A DNA stretch of 51,871 bases, taken from NCBI GenBank assembly GCA_000432575.1, contig HF996812.1, positions 1-51,871 of the forward strand. Reading direction: 5' to 3'. Shown piece by piece: positions 26,639 to 35,231 of this stretch; the stretch's first letter is position 1, and the number at the start of each line of letters is the position of its first letter. The DNA is from Clostridium sp. CAG:762. GTDB taxonomy: Bacteria; Bacillota_I; Bacilli_A; RF39; UBA660. The translations under genes were made by a program, and so were the position numbers. The notes beneath the pieces are model-generated. The model was not told the DNA's origin. It made no database searches and saw only the letters and a list, made by a program, of their open reading frames with translations.

Positions 26639-27448
26639 ATGAAAAAAATATTATTTTTGATTTCAATTATAATGTTAACAGGATGTTCAGTTGTGTATGA
26701 ATTGAATATAGACAATAAAAATTCATACAACGAAAGAATAAATTTTACCGAAAGCAATAACTATCTAAAAAAATATGGTGAAAATACCAGTGAAACAATT
26801 TCGAATATAATTGATTTCTATTTTTCAGGAAATGAAGAAATAGAACCAGTAATAGTTTTAGATACAAAAAATATAAAAGGAAAAAAGTCGGGAGAATACA
26901 CTGGATTTACATTGAATCAAACATTTTCAAATCAAAAAATATATCAAGAATCCTTATTTTTTAATTATTATTTTGAAACATCTAAAATAACAAATGCTAA
27001 AGATACCTACACCATTTATGGCAATAAATTCAACTATGATAATGTAAAAAAATTAACGACTTCATATAAATATACTTTTGATGTAGATAACATAGTTATA
27101 AAAATACAATCATATTACGATGTTATTGATAGTAATGCAACCAAAATAGACAAAAAAACCAACACCTATTATTGGGTTGTAAATGAAGATAATGCTTCAA
27201 ATTTTGAGTTAAAGCTAACTTATTCAAAAGACAAAAAATATACATACAACGAAAAAACAGAACCAAATGTCATTGAAAAAATAACAGGAAACATTGTTGA
27301 AAAAGTATCATTTGGCAAAGTAAATGGGACTGAATTTGTAAAAAACAATAAAATAATACCAATACTTCTTATAGGAATAGTACTAACAATTATATTGGTA
27401 ATAGTATTCTTTATAAAAAAGAAAATAGAAAAAACAAATAAATTGTGA
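26639..27448 (+). CDS. Lipoprotein with C-terminal transmembrane helix, paralogue 1
   Basis: 269 residues. Lipobox MLTGC at about 14-18, mature sequence beginning CSVVYELNI. A beta-rich domain with a NTYYWVVNEDNASN motif near the end is followed by a transmembrane helix (about 238-262) and a short Lys-rich tail. The layout resembles LppM/DUF3153 proteins. Two further copies are at 28637 and 29431 with the same N- and C-terminal plan. Fourteen bases after the NlpC/P60 gene, RBS GAGGTG. Confidence 0.7.
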   Translation: MKKILFLISIIMLTGCSVVYELNIDNKNSYNERINFTESNNYLKKYGENTSETISNIIDFYFSGNEEIEPVIVLDTKNIKGKKSGEYTGFTLNQTFSNQKIYQESLFFNYYFETSKITNAKDTYTIYGNKFNYDNVKKLTTSYKYTFDVDNIVIKIQSYYDVIDSNATKIDKKTNTYYWVVNEDNASNFELKLTYSKDKKYTYNEKTEPNVIEKITGNIVEKVSFGKVNGTEFVKNNKIIPILLIGIVLTIILVIVFFIKKKIEKTNKL

Positions 27449-27459
27449 GGTGATTACAA

Positions 27460-28623
27460 TTGAAAAAAATCATATCCTTATTAATTATAATATCTCTATT
27501 CGGTATTTATACCACAAGAAACAATAATTCATTTTCTATTCAAACAGAATCAATAGTTAAACTTGATGATAAAGAAGAAGGATATTGTCCAGGGGTATCT
27601 AATTGTTGTGAAAGTGGATACAATGTTATGTGCCATATGACAGACCCTCTCAAAAAATATCATGTAACCGATGTTGTTTGTGGAAATCGCGGTGGTGGAG
27701 TATATCACAAAGGAATGGATTTAACCAAAGGAGGTGGAGATGGCACGATATATGCAGTATTTGATGGCAAAATAATAGCCACGACCAATAATACTAAAAA
27801 TTGTGCACCTGGAGGAAGTTTAATGTGTTCCCCAGTAACATGTCCAAGTAGTCGTGGTGTTTCCGTTACACTAGAAGTTACTGATTCAAGATTTGCTGGA
27901 TATCAAGTCCATTATATGCATATGTCAAGTAAAGTTGTAAAAGAAGGAGATATAGTTAAACAAGGACAAATGTTAGGGAAAATAGGAAATACAGGATGTT
28001 CGACAGGAACACACTTACACTTTCAAATAAATAACTATGCCGGGAAACCCATATATATTACCCCATATTTTACTGATAAAACATCATATGCATGTGGTGG
28101 AGTAGTAGAAAGTCCTCCAAACAAACCAGTAGTAGAAGTAATTACCGCCTCATCATTATTAAAAGATGTAACAGGAAAAAATTACCAACCAAAAGTTGGC
28201 AATTGTGTAGGTTCAATAAACAATATATTCAACCAAGGAATTGAATTGAGTAAAAAAGAAACAAATGATATTGTTAATGTTTATGCCTTAGAAGGTGGTA
28301 AAGTAGTAAATGAAACAACACCTAATTGTAGCAATGGTGTAACTATATTTACTAATCACGGTGAATTTCACAGTTATTGCAATTTAGAAAATGTATATAG
28401 AACATATCAAATAGGAAATTATATAGAAACTGGTACAAAAATAGGAAATCTAAGTAACAATAAATTTGTCTATATTGTCAAAAGAAACAATAAATATGTT
28501 GATTTAACTAACTATTTTTTATCTTCTTACGGAGGAAAGTGCCAAAATAAAGACAGGAAAAATTGTAATAAAATATTAGATGCTATTCAAAAATTACAAT
28601 GTAAAAATATTACCACAAGATAG
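27460..28623 (+). CDS. Secreted M23 metallopeptidase with duplicated, degenerate second domain
   Basis: 387 residues, N-terminal signal peptide/anchor. The first LytM-type domain is intact: HKGMD with H83 and D87, and HLHFQI with H185 and H187 as zinc ligands. The second half repeats its plan (IFNQGIEL for VYHKGMDL, VYALEGGKVV for IYAVFDGKII, a GNYIETGTKIG block) but lacks the zinc histidines. The enzyme probably cleaves peptidoglycan cross-bridges outside, alongside the NlpC/P60 protein. TTG start with GAGGTG spaced correctly; no nearer ATG. Confidence 0.78.
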   Translation: MKKIISLLIIISLFGIYTTRNNNSFSIQTESIVKLDDKEEGYCPGVSNCCESGYNVMCHMTDPLKKYHVTDVVCGNRGGGVYHKGMDLTKGGGDGTIYAVFDGKIIATTNNTKNCAPGGSLMCSPVTCPSSRGVSVTLEVTDSRFAGYQVHYMHMSSKVVKEGDIVKQGQMLGKIGNTGCSTGTHLHFQINNYAGKPIYITPYFTDKTSYACGGVVESPPNKPVVEVITASSLLKDVTGKNYQPKVGNCVGSINNIFNQGIELSKKETNDIVNVYALEGGKVVNETTPNCSNGVTIFTNHGEFHSYCNLENVYRTYQIGNYIETGTKIGNLSNNKFVYIVKRNNKYVDLTNYFLSSYGGKCQNKDRKNCNKILDAIQKLQCKNITTR

Positions 28624-28636
28624 TTGAGGTGAGAAT

Positions 28637-29413
28637 ATGATTTTAAATCATAAAAAAATTATATTTTTAATACTAAGTTTATTTTTATTAACAGGATGCA
28701 CAGTAGATTACGAACTAATAATTACGAATGGTGTAACAGAAAGTGTGTATATTAACAACACTGATATTATATTAAATCAAGAAATACTCAACACAATTAA
28801 AGATGACTATGGTAATTACTATACAATTGATTATAATGGAGATATCGAATATTGTGATAGTGAAGATTGTGAAGAACCACAAGATGCAAAATACGATTAT
28901 AATAGTTTTTCAGCCTCAACCATTTACAATGATTACTCCAAATATCGTGAATCAAAAGCCATAAAAGACTTCTTTGGAGAAATTAAAATAAATCAAAACA
29001 AAAAACTAGTTACCATCACGGCAACTCCTAAAACTGAGTTACAAAACATTTTAAAAGATGTAAACTATATAAAAGCACCAGTAAATGAACTAAATATAAA
29101 CATAATATTACCTTTTAAAGTAACAAGTAGCAATGCTGATAAAGTAGAAGAAAATACATACACCTGGACATACAATAAAGACAACACAGATAAAGTTATA
29201 ACCATTTCATATGATACAAGTAATAGTGATGATACAATAATTGATAACAATAAAGAAAATGAAAGTAACAAAGAAAATAATCAAACAGATAATACCGTTC
29301 AAAAATCCAATAATTCAGTAAACAAATATATTTTTTGGGGCATAGCATTTAGCATTATAATAATTATAGGTGTCATTATCTTAAAAAAAATGAAAAGTAA
29401 TGATAGTGTATAA
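28637..29413 (+). CDS. Lipoprotein with C-terminal transmembrane helix, paralogue 2
   Basis: 258 residues. Lipobox LLTGC with mature CTVDYELII, the NADKVEENTYTWTY motif near 165-180 shared with the other two copies, an Asn/Asp/Glu-rich linker, and a final transmembrane helix. The ATG follows TTGAGGTGAG. It lies 13 bases after the M23 gene. Confidence 0.7.
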   Translation: MILNHKKIIFLILSLFLLTGCTVDYELIITNGVTESVYINNTDIILNQEILNTIKDDYGNYYTIDYNGDIEYCDSEDCEEPQDAKYDYNSFSASTIYNDYSKYRESKAIKDFFGEIKINQNKKLVTITATPKTELQNILKDVNYIKAPVNELNINIILPFKVTSSNADKVEENTYTWTYNKDNTDKVITISYDTSNSDDTIIDNNKENESNKENNQTDNTVQKSNNSVNKYIFWGIAFSIIIIIGVIILKKMKSNDSV

Positions 29414-29430
29414 GGTAGGTGATAATTATT

Positions 29431-30141
29431 ATGAATAAAAAAATAATAACTTTAATACTAGGTTTATTTCTTTTAACAGGATGTACGGTTAATTATGATG
29501 TAGCAATTAACAAAGATCTAACAGTGATTGAAAACATGGAAATACTAGGTGATGACCGATTTAAAATAGGAAGCGAATACACAGTAGATACCATGTATGA
29601 AACCCTAAAAGAAACATATGCCGAATTACACCAAGATGAAGATTTAGATAATATTAAAAAATATTCTAGTTCAGGTAACATGGCCATATCTAGTAATAAA
29701 ACATATAAAAATTTAGAAGATTTTGCCCAGTCCAAATATATAAAAAAGATTTATGCCGATGGCTTAAAAATAGTAAAAGAAAAAAATTTAATTACAATAT
29801 CAAGTGATAACAACTTAGATAATTTTTGGTTATTTGTTGATGGTATGGAAGAAGATCCTATTGTAACAAAATTACAAGTTAAAATAAAAGTACCATACAT
29901 AGTTACAAAAAATAATGCTGACAAAGTAGATAACAAAACAAATACATATACATGGGCATATGGATTTCACGATTATTCCAAAAAAATTAACTTAGAATTT
30001 GATAAAAATAGAATATTTAAAACAGGCATAGATTATCTTACGATTGTTAAATATATTTTATATATAGTAGGTTTAGTATTCCTTGGATACATAATCTACA
30101 GGGTTACAAAAGTAAAAAACAAAACAAATAATAAAATTTAA
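29431..30141 (+). CDS. Lipoprotein with C-terminal transmembrane helix, paralogue 3
   Basis: 236 residues. Lipobox LLTGC with mature CTVNYDVAI, NADKVDNKTNTYTWAY motif, and a C-terminal helix near 205-225. ATG 29431 is preferred over the GTG at 29419 since AGGTGAT is its RBS. It is the last gene of the operon. Confidence 0.7.
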   Translation: MNKKIITLILGLFLLTGCTVNYDVAINKDLTVIENMEILGDDRFKIGSEYTVDTMYETLKETYAELHQDEDLDNIKKYSSSGNMAISSNKTYKNLEDFAQSKYIKKIYADGLKIVKEKNLITISSDNNLDNFWLFVDGMEEDPIVTKLQVKIKVPYIVTKNNADKVDNKTNTYTWAYGFHDYSKKINLEFDKNRIFKTGIDYLTIVKYILYIVGLVFLGYIIYRVTKVKNKTNNKI

Positions 30142-30152
30142 AAAAAATATTT

Positions 30153-30173
30153 ACTTAATTTTATTGATTAAGT
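30153..30173. repeat. Inverted repeat over the -35 of the next promoter
   Basis: ACTTAAT (30153-30159) and ATTAAGT (30167-30173) with a seven-base centre. No T run follows on the plus strand, so it is more likely an operator than a terminator. Confidence 0.4.
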
Positions 30174-30192
30174 TCAAAAAATATGTTATCCT
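30164..30192 (+). promoter_or_regulatory. Promoter of the TasA-like gene
   Basis: TTGATT (30164-30169), 17 bases, TATCCT (30187-30192) with extended TGT. The same unusual ATGTTATCCT element precedes the metallo-hydrolase gene at 39596. Confidence 0.6.
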
Positions 30193-30226
30193 TTATATGT
30201 ATGGTAGAGTGATTAGGTGATTTTAT

Positions 30227-30787
30227 ATGAACTTTAAAAAATTATTATTAGTCTTATGTTTAACAACAATGGTAATGTTCTCTTTATTACTTGGTTTTAG
30301 TTATGCTTGGTATGCCACAGCGACATCTACTAGTTTTGATATAAAAACTCCTACTAGTGATAAAATTATTGTAGACTTTGCAACAAGTAAATATATAAGC
30401 ACAACGACAGGTGTTCCTTTAACTGAAGAAGAAGTACCAACAAAAGCAGATAAGACAGCATTTACTGTAAAAGCTAATTCAAGCATGAATATGACTGCTA
30501 AATATACAATTCTTTTGCAAGATATTACTATTGATGAAAAACTAAAGAATAGCAATTTCAAATGGCAGTTATTAAAAGACGAAACAAGTGTTGCAATTGG
30601 TGATTTTGCTAGCATTGGTAATAGCACAACCATTGATTTATATACCACCAGTTTAGTACTAAATGCCACTGATGCTGATAATTATGAATTAAGAGTATGG
30701 CTTCATGAAACAGGAGAAGTACAAAACGATTTAATGAACAAACCATTTTCAGCAACGGTCGCAATAAAAACATTCTTATCTTATTAA
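30227..30787 (+). CDS. TasA/camelysin-like secreted protein
   Basis: 186 residues. A hydrophobic N-terminal segment runs into SYAWYATATSTSFDI, the hallmark of SipW-type substrates such as TasA and CalY, which form extracellular fibres. The rest is a beta-rich domain with few charges. A SipW signal peptidase is not in this window. RBS AGGTGAT; single-gene unit between promoter and terminator. Confidence 0.62.
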   Translation: MNFKKLLLVLCLTTMVMFSLLLGFSYAWYATATSTSFDIKTPTSDKIIVDFATSKYISTTTGVPLTEEEVPTKADKTAFTVKANSSMNMTAKYTILLQDITIDEKLKNSNFKWQLLKDETSVAIGDFASIGNSTTIDLYTTSLVLNATDADNYELRVWLHETGEVQNDLMNKPFSATVAIKTFLSY

Positions 30788-30797
30788 AGTTAATCAT

Positions 30798-30823
30798 GAG
30801 AAAACAAAGTTTTTCTCTTTTTA
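30798..30823 (+). terminator. Terminator of the TasA-like gene
   Basis: GAGAAAA (30798-30804) pairs with TTTTCTC (30811-30817), then TTTTT. Confidence 0.8.
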
Positions 30824-30825
30824 TA

Positions 30826-30854
30826 TAGACAAGAATTTTGTAATGTGATAAAAT
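30826..30854 (+). promoter_or_regulatory. Promoter of the InlB-repeat gene
   Basis: TAGACA (30826-30831), 17 bases, TAAAAT (30849-30854) with extended TGA. Confidence 0.65.
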
Positions 30855-30887
30855 TATCTTAGATAAAAATAAAGGTGTGATAATAAA

Positions 30888-31904
30888 ATGAATATATCTT
30901 TAGAAACAAAAGGTAAAATAGTAAAAAGTATTGTTTTATGCCTAGGCATAGTATTAGTATTCCTTCTAGCATTTTTCATAATAAAAATATACACCACCGA
31001 TTATACAGTAACATTTATGAACGAAGACAACACTGTAATTGAAACTAGAAAAGTAAGAACAGGCAATAGTGTTATAGAACCAGCAGAACCAAGAAGAGAA
31101 GGATACAAATTTCTTGGCTGGTACTTTGACAATGCTAAATATGACTTTAGCAAAAAAATAAAACGTGATACAATAATCTATGCCAAATGGGAAATTGACA
31201 GTGATTACGTATTTAGTTATGTTGTATCATTTGATTCAAACGGAGGAAGTGCCGTTGACTACCAAACCATCGAAAGTGGTAAAACTGCGACCGTTCCACA
31301 AACACCTACCAAAAATGGACACGTATTTATGGGCTGGAAGTTAGACGGTATTGATTATGATTTTAATACACCAGTAATCAAAGATATCAAACTTGTAGCA
31401 AGTTGGGAAGTTGCCCTAACTGACGACCAAACTTATTTATCTGTAGCAAGAGAAGAAGTAAAAGACTTTGCCGTTGTAAAAGCAAATCAAACATTAAAGT
31501 CAACGGCTGTAAGTGGAAAATGCCAAATTACATGGACTGATGCTGACTTCAACACAGTTACAAGAGACACAACAGATAAAAACGTAACCATCGTTGCAAA
31601 TATCAAATGTGGAAGTGTTAACGCTAAAAAATCAGTAAACGTAACTATTCCCGCTTCAACATACAAATACACAATGGAAAAACAAGGGACAACTAATTAT
31701 AAATTCATTGCTTATGATAATGATAAAATTCTAAATAATTATAATCTATATACAAGTAATCAAACAAGCATAGTTCAAAAGTGGCAAATTCACAAAGACG
31801 GTGATTACTTACTAGTGAGCAAAAGTAAATATGTCAAAAATGGAACTTATTACATTGCTTACGAAGACGATTTAAATACCAAATATGCCATAACTATAAA
31901 ATAA
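30888..31904 (+). CDS. Membrane-anchored protein with two InlB B-repeats
   Basis: 338 residues. An N-terminal transmembrane helix (about 11-33) is followed by two Listeria/Bacteroides-type repeats: VTFMNEDNTVIETRKV... FLGWYFD... YAKW at about 42-98, and VSFDSNGGS... FMGWKLD... ASWE at about 106-168. The C-terminal ~160 residues are unknown. Such repeats occur in surface adhesins and scaffold proteins. RBS AAAGGTG. The DD-carboxypeptidase gene follows after 46 bases without a clear terminator. Confidence 0.75.
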   Translation: MNISLETKGKIVKSIVLCLGIVLVFLLAFFIIKIYTTDYTVTFMNEDNTVIETRKVRTGNSVIEPAEPRREGYKFLGWYFDNAKYDFSKKIKRDTIIYAKWEIDSDYVFSYVVSFDSNGGSAVDYQTIESGKTATVPQTPTKNGHVFMGWKLDGIDYDFNTPVIKDIKLVASWEVALTDDQTYLSVAREEVKDFAVVKANQTLKSTAVSGKCQITWTDADFNTVTRDTTDKNVTIVANIKCGSVNAKKSVNVTIPASTYKYTMEKQGTTNYKFIAYDNDKILNNYNLYTSNQTSIVQKWQIHKDGDYLLVSKSKYVKNGTYYIAYEDDLNTKYAITIK

Positions 31905-31950
31905 TAATAAATCAAATATTGAAGCATAAATTTTACTAGGAGGATATAAC

Positions 31951-33108
31951 ATGAAATTAAAAATAAAATTTATGCTTTTTATTATGCTTTTTTCAGTTGT
32001 TACAGTAGTAAGTGCCGATGAAGTCGACCTCGCAAAAAATGCAAAAAGTGCAATATTAATTGAAGCATCAACAGGAGAAATCATGTGGGAAAAAAATGCT
32101 CACGAAAAATTAGCACCTGCTTCCATGACCAAAATGATGAGTATGTTACTAGTAGTAGAAAGCATTGACAAAGGCAATCTAAAATGGGACCAAATGATAA
32201 CCGTATCAGAAAATGCTAGCAAAATGGGTGGTAGTCAAATACTCCTTGAAACAGGAGAGCAAATGAGTGTAGAAGATTTATTTAAAGGTGTAGCAGTCGC
32301 TTCAGGCAATGATGCAGTCGTAGCTTTAGGAGAAGCCGTCGGGGGCAGTGAGGAAATGTTTGTGAAAATGATGAACGACAGAGCTAAAGAATTAGGCCTA
32401 ACCGAAACAAACTTTAAAAACCCACACGGACTAGATGAAGAAAATCATTATTCAAGTGCACACGACATGGCAATGATAGGAAAAGAATTAGTAAAACATA
32501 AAAAAGTATTAGAATATACAGGTATATACGAAGATTACCTAAGAAAAGGAACATCAAAAGAATTTTGGTTAGTAAATACCAATAAACTAGTCAGGTTTTT
32601 CAAAGGTATTGATGGCTTAAAGACAGGCTATACAGGTACTGCTGGATATTGCCTAACCGCCACAATAGAAAAAGATGGAATGCGCCTTATCAGCGTAGTA
32701 ATGGGTGAACCAGAGGCCACAACCCGCAACAGCGAAACCACAGGCCTAATAAACTATGGTTTCAGCATGTACAGCCTAGAAAAAATGCTTACAACCAGTA
32801 GTGATTTAGGCAAAGCAAAAGTTTATCAAGGAGAAAATGAGTATGTTACCTTACAACCGTTAAAAGATGTAAGCATATTAAACAATAAAAACAAAGACAA
32901 AAGAAACGTAACATACACTCTTGACATCAAAACAATTAAAGCTCCAGTAAAAAAAGGAGAAATCGTTGGAAAACTAAACATCATAGAAAATGGGAAAACA
33001 ATTGATAAAATAGACATTACCGTCAAAGAAAATGTCAAAAAAGCAAACCTTATTAAAATGTACTTAAGAAACTTAAAAAACATTCTAAGTGGTAGCATTG
33101 ATTTCTAA
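31951..33108 (+). CDS. D-alanyl-D-alanine carboxypeptidase, PBP5/DacF type (peptidase S11)
   Basis: A penicillin-binding protein trimming terminal D-Ala from muropeptides. Signal peptide 1-22 (VVSADE). Motifs in order: SMTK (active serine near residue 59), SGN in VASGNDA, and KTG in GLKTGYTGTAGYC. A beta-rich C-terminal domain and an amphipathic helix at the end (about 370-385) would hold it to the membrane. 385 residues is the family length. RBS AGGAGG. Whether it serves vegetative wall or spore cortex (as DacF) is unknown. Confidence 0.92.
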   Translation: MKLKIKFMLFIMLFSVVTVVSADEVDLAKNAKSAILIEASTGEIMWEKNAHEKLAPASMTKMMSMLLVVESIDKGNLKWDQMITVSENASKMGGSQILLETGEQMSVEDLFKGVAVASGNDAVVALGEAVGGSEEMFVKMMNDRAKELGLTETNFKNPHGLDEENHYSSAHDMAMIGKELVKHKKVLEYTGIYEDYLRKGTSKEFWLVNTNKLVRFFKGIDGLKTGYTGTAGYCLTATIEKDGMRLISVVMGEPEATTRNSETTGLINYGFSMYSLEKMLTTSSDLGKAKVYQGENEYVTLQPLKDVSILNNKNKDKRNVTYTLDIKTIKAPVKKGEIVGKLNIIENGKTIDKIDITVKENVKKANLIKMYLRNLKNILSGSIDF

Positions 33109-33135
33109 ATCCATCTACCCAAAAAGAAACTAAGT

Positions 33136-33170
33136 AGAAATGAATAATTCTTCTATTCAGTTCTTTTTTT
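33136..33170 (+). terminator. Terminator of the carboxypeptidase gene
   Basis: AGAA and TGAATA pair with TATTCA and TTCT (one A-G mismatch), followed by T6. Confidence 0.75.
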
Positions 33171-33180
33171 ATTCCATAAA

Positions 33181-33380
33181 ATATTACTATAAAAAGATAT
33201 ATATTCACCATTTTTTAAAAAACAAAAAAAATTATGTATTTATCACTTCTGACAGTTCCAGCATTGATGAAAGCTTAGACAACTTAAGAAAAAAAATATA
33301 ATAACAAAAGCTTCATTTCTGGTAAAAGATTCAATATAAATGTTGAAAAAAACGAATTATTCAATTGGATTAATAAGTAA
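33181..33380 (+). pseudogene. Possible remnant of a small protein gene with one frameshift
   Basis: One frame reads to TSDSSSIDESLDNLRKK (ending near 33290); after the A8 run at 33289-33296 a frame one base away continues YNNKSFISGKRFNINV and NELFNWINK to a TAA at 33378-33380. Removing one A joins them. No start codon or RBS is visible upstream. The composition looks protein-like, but the family is unknown. Confidence 0.3.
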
Positions 33381-33549
33381 CCTCTCATCATGCTACAATA
33401 ACCTATAACAAACATACATGGTATCATTTTATCAATAAGTGATAAGTTTTAAATACAACAATATTTATTTCTAGCCCCTAAGTTCCAAAAAACACAACAC
33501 TACACCTTTCAAAAAAGTAATATATAATCCCTTAAATTAATGATATAAT
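33381..33549 (+). other. Non-coding stretch with promoter of the VanZ-like gene at its end
   Basis: No gene or strong hairpin is seen from 33381 to about 33540. TGATATAAT at 33541-33549 is an extended -10 without a good -35, about 58 bases before the ATG at 33607. Confidence 0.4.
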
Positions 33550-33606
33550 ATAAATAACAAAAGCACTACACCCAAAATATAAACAAAGAAAAAAGGAGGA
33601 AAAACA

Positions 33607-34719
33607 ATGACATACACTGAAGCCATAAAAACTGCAATCCTAATTTTTCCTCTCATCTCATTTTTATTCACCATCCCATTCATCCTAAAACAATACCACA
33701 AATATGGCTCTATAAATAAATTAAGAACCCTAATCATATACTCATTTATTCTATACCTAATAACCATTTACTTCCTAGTCATTCTCCCACTTCCAACCAA
33801 AGAACAATTGCTAAATATGAAACCATTAAAACCAAACCTCATCCCATTCAATTTCATCACTGGCCTCATAAAAGAATCACCATTGAAAATAAACAAACCA
33901 AGCACTTACCTAAAAACCATATTACATCCGAGTTTCTATACCGTAATATTCAATATACTAATGACCATCCCCTTTGGCATTTACCTAAAATACTATTACA
34001 AATATAACTTTAAAAAAGTAGCAACCCTCTCATTTTTCCTATCCTTATTTTTTGAAATAACTCAAGTTACAGGATTATATTTTATCTACCCAAGAGCCTA
34101 TCGTTTATTTGATGTCGATGATCTTATCACGAACACCCTAGGAGGTATCATCGGTTACTATCTAGCCTTCTTAGTAGAAAAAATTATTCCCTCCAGAGAT
34201 GAAATAGACAGAAAATCTCTCCTTGTTGGCCAAAAAGTATCAGGTTTAAGAAGAATCACCTTATTCTTCCTAGACCTCACCATTTACCTAACATTTCATA
34301 CCATCACCATTTTTATCTTCAACTATTCATGGATTAAATATATAACCATTACCATCTATTACGTAGCATTACCTTACATTTGGCACAACCAAACTCCAGG
34401 ATGCAAATTTCTAAATATCAAACTCGCATTTCCAAAGTACCCATTTTTATCCTCACTTATAAGAACCATCATTGTTTATCTATACTATGTAAAGGTACCC
34501 ATCTTAATAATTGAAGGAAGCATAAAACTAAATAAAACACTAAATTTAAATACCCAAATGAGCATCGGCCTTTACCTAGCAATATTTATTATCCTCTTTA
34601 TCACATACATTGTAACAACATTCAAAATCCTATTCAACCAAAAAGTATTCTATGACAAACTAACCAAAGTAGAATTTCAAAGCACCATAAAAACAGAAGA
34701 AGAAACTGATACCAAATAG
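33607..34719 (+). CDS. VanZ-family membrane protein with RDD-like C-terminal part
   Basis: 370 residues, eight or so transmembrane helices. The first ~195 residues match the VanZ pattern: two helices, PFNFITGL, IPFGIYLKY and the signature FEITQVTGLYFIYPRAYRLFDVDDLITNTLGGIIGY. From about 215 an RDD-like domain follows (R-R-I-TLFFLDLTIY, a NQTPGCKFLNIKLA segment). VanZ proteins affect resistance to glycopeptides or lipoglycopeptides, but this does not prove resistance. RBS AAGGAGG. Confidence 0.82.
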   Translation: MTYTEAIKTAILIFPLISFLFTIPFILKQYHKYGSINKLRTLIIYSFILYLITIYFLVILPLPTKEQLLNMKPLKPNLIPFNFITGLIKESPLKINKPSTYLKTILHPSFYTVIFNILMTIPFGIYLKYYYKYNFKKVATLSFFLSLFFEITQVTGLYFIYPRAYRLFDVDDLITNTLGGIIGYYLAFLVEKIIPSRDEIDRKSLLVGQKVSGLRRITLFFLDLTIYLTFHTITIFIFNYSWIKYITITIYYVALPYIWHNQTPGCKFLNIKLAFPKYPFLSSLIRTIIVYLYYVKVPILIIEGSIKLNKTLNLNTQMSIGLYLAIFIILFITYIVTTFKILFNQKVFYDKLTKVEFQSTIKTEEETDTK

Positions 34720-34741
34720 CCGAAAGTATCAGTATTTTTTT
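34705..34741 (+). terminator. Terminator of the VanZ-like gene, enclosing its stop codon
   Basis: ACTGATAC (34705-34712) pairs with GTATCAGT (34726-34733), then ATTTTTTT; the TAG stop is in the loop. Confidence 0.85.
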
Positions 34742-34768
34742 ACAAAACTTATCAACCATTTATCCACC

Positions 34769-34789
34769 TTTGCTACGCCGTTCTAGTTC
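34769..34789 (+). repeat. Intergenic repeat, copy 1
   Basis: TTTGCTACGCCGTTCTAG followed by TTC. It shares 20 of 21 comparable positions, apart from C/T and C/G changes, with the copy at 51809 and the first 17 with the copy at 45846. The stretch 34790-34936 between it and the next promoter holds nothing else I can identify. Confidence 0.6.
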
Positions 34790-34936
34790 ATTTGACATAT
34801 ATTTCAAAAATTTTACATTTTTACAAAAAAAATTTAACATTCCATTTTTAACAAACGCCCGTGCATTTTTTCAAAAAACGAGCAAATTTCATACAGAATC
34901 TCAAAAAAACCACCCAATTTTTAAAAAATAGCAAAG

Positions 34937-34966
34937 TTGACAAAAACATTCAGCTCATAGTATATT
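34937..34966 (+). promoter_or_regulatory. Upstream promoter of the typA leader RNA
   Basis: TTGACA (34937-34942), 18 bases, TATATT (34961-34966). It points into a leader of about 290 nt before typA. Confidence 0.6.
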
Positions 34967-34972
34967 GAAAAT

Positions 34973-35193
34973 ACAAAAGGAGGTGATACTTGTGTACACA
35001 TCACAAATAATCAAATTATATCCATCATAACGAATGACACATCAATTTTATAGCAAATAAAAATGAGTACGGCAGCTACTGTCGGAGTTTATGTCTAAAA
35101 TAAAGAATACCTTTAATCTTTATCATTAGAAAAGTGCAAAATATCAAATGATATAAGTGCTAAGTAAAAGCATGATCATCAAAAATTCTTTAT
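34973..35193 (+). ncRNA. Structured leader or small RNA upstream of typA
   Basis: The transcript begins with a strong RBS and a 12-codon ORF. A hairpin GTGA...TCAC (34983-35004), extended by TGTG/CACA, would hide the end of the RBS and the start codon. CGGCAG pairs with CTGTCG around 35054-35068. TAAAGAAT near 35101 can pair with ATTCTTTA near 35187. No T-rich terminator is evident, so it could either read into typA or be processed. Confidence 0.4.
34992..35030 (+). CDS. 12-codon leader ORF upstream of typA
   Basis: GTG at 34992 is preceded by AAAGGAGGTGAT with ideal spacing, and reads MYTSQIIKLYPS then TAA. The RBS is among the strongest in the window, which argues that ribosomes load here. 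It may act as a leader peptide whose translation affects the downstream RNA. Too short to be judged by coding statistics. Confidence 0.35.
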   Translation: MYTSQIIKLYPS

Positions 35194-35202
35194 GAAAAAA
35201 AC

Positions 35203-35231
35203 TTGCCAAGTACAAATATATGTGCTATAAT
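35203..35231 (+). promoter_or_regulatory. Proximal promoter of typA
   Basis: TTGCCA (35203-35208), 17 bases, TATAAT (35226-35231) with extended TGC, 31 bases before the ATG. Confidence 0.8.

Noticed and set aside
19231..30141. Integrative conjugative element
   Set aside because: No relaxase, coupling protein, integrase, att-like repeats or tRNA at the borders; treated as a resident locus.
34760..34768. DnaA box TTATCCACC
   Set aside because: Single one-mismatch 9-mer with no partner; expected by chance in AT-rich DNA.
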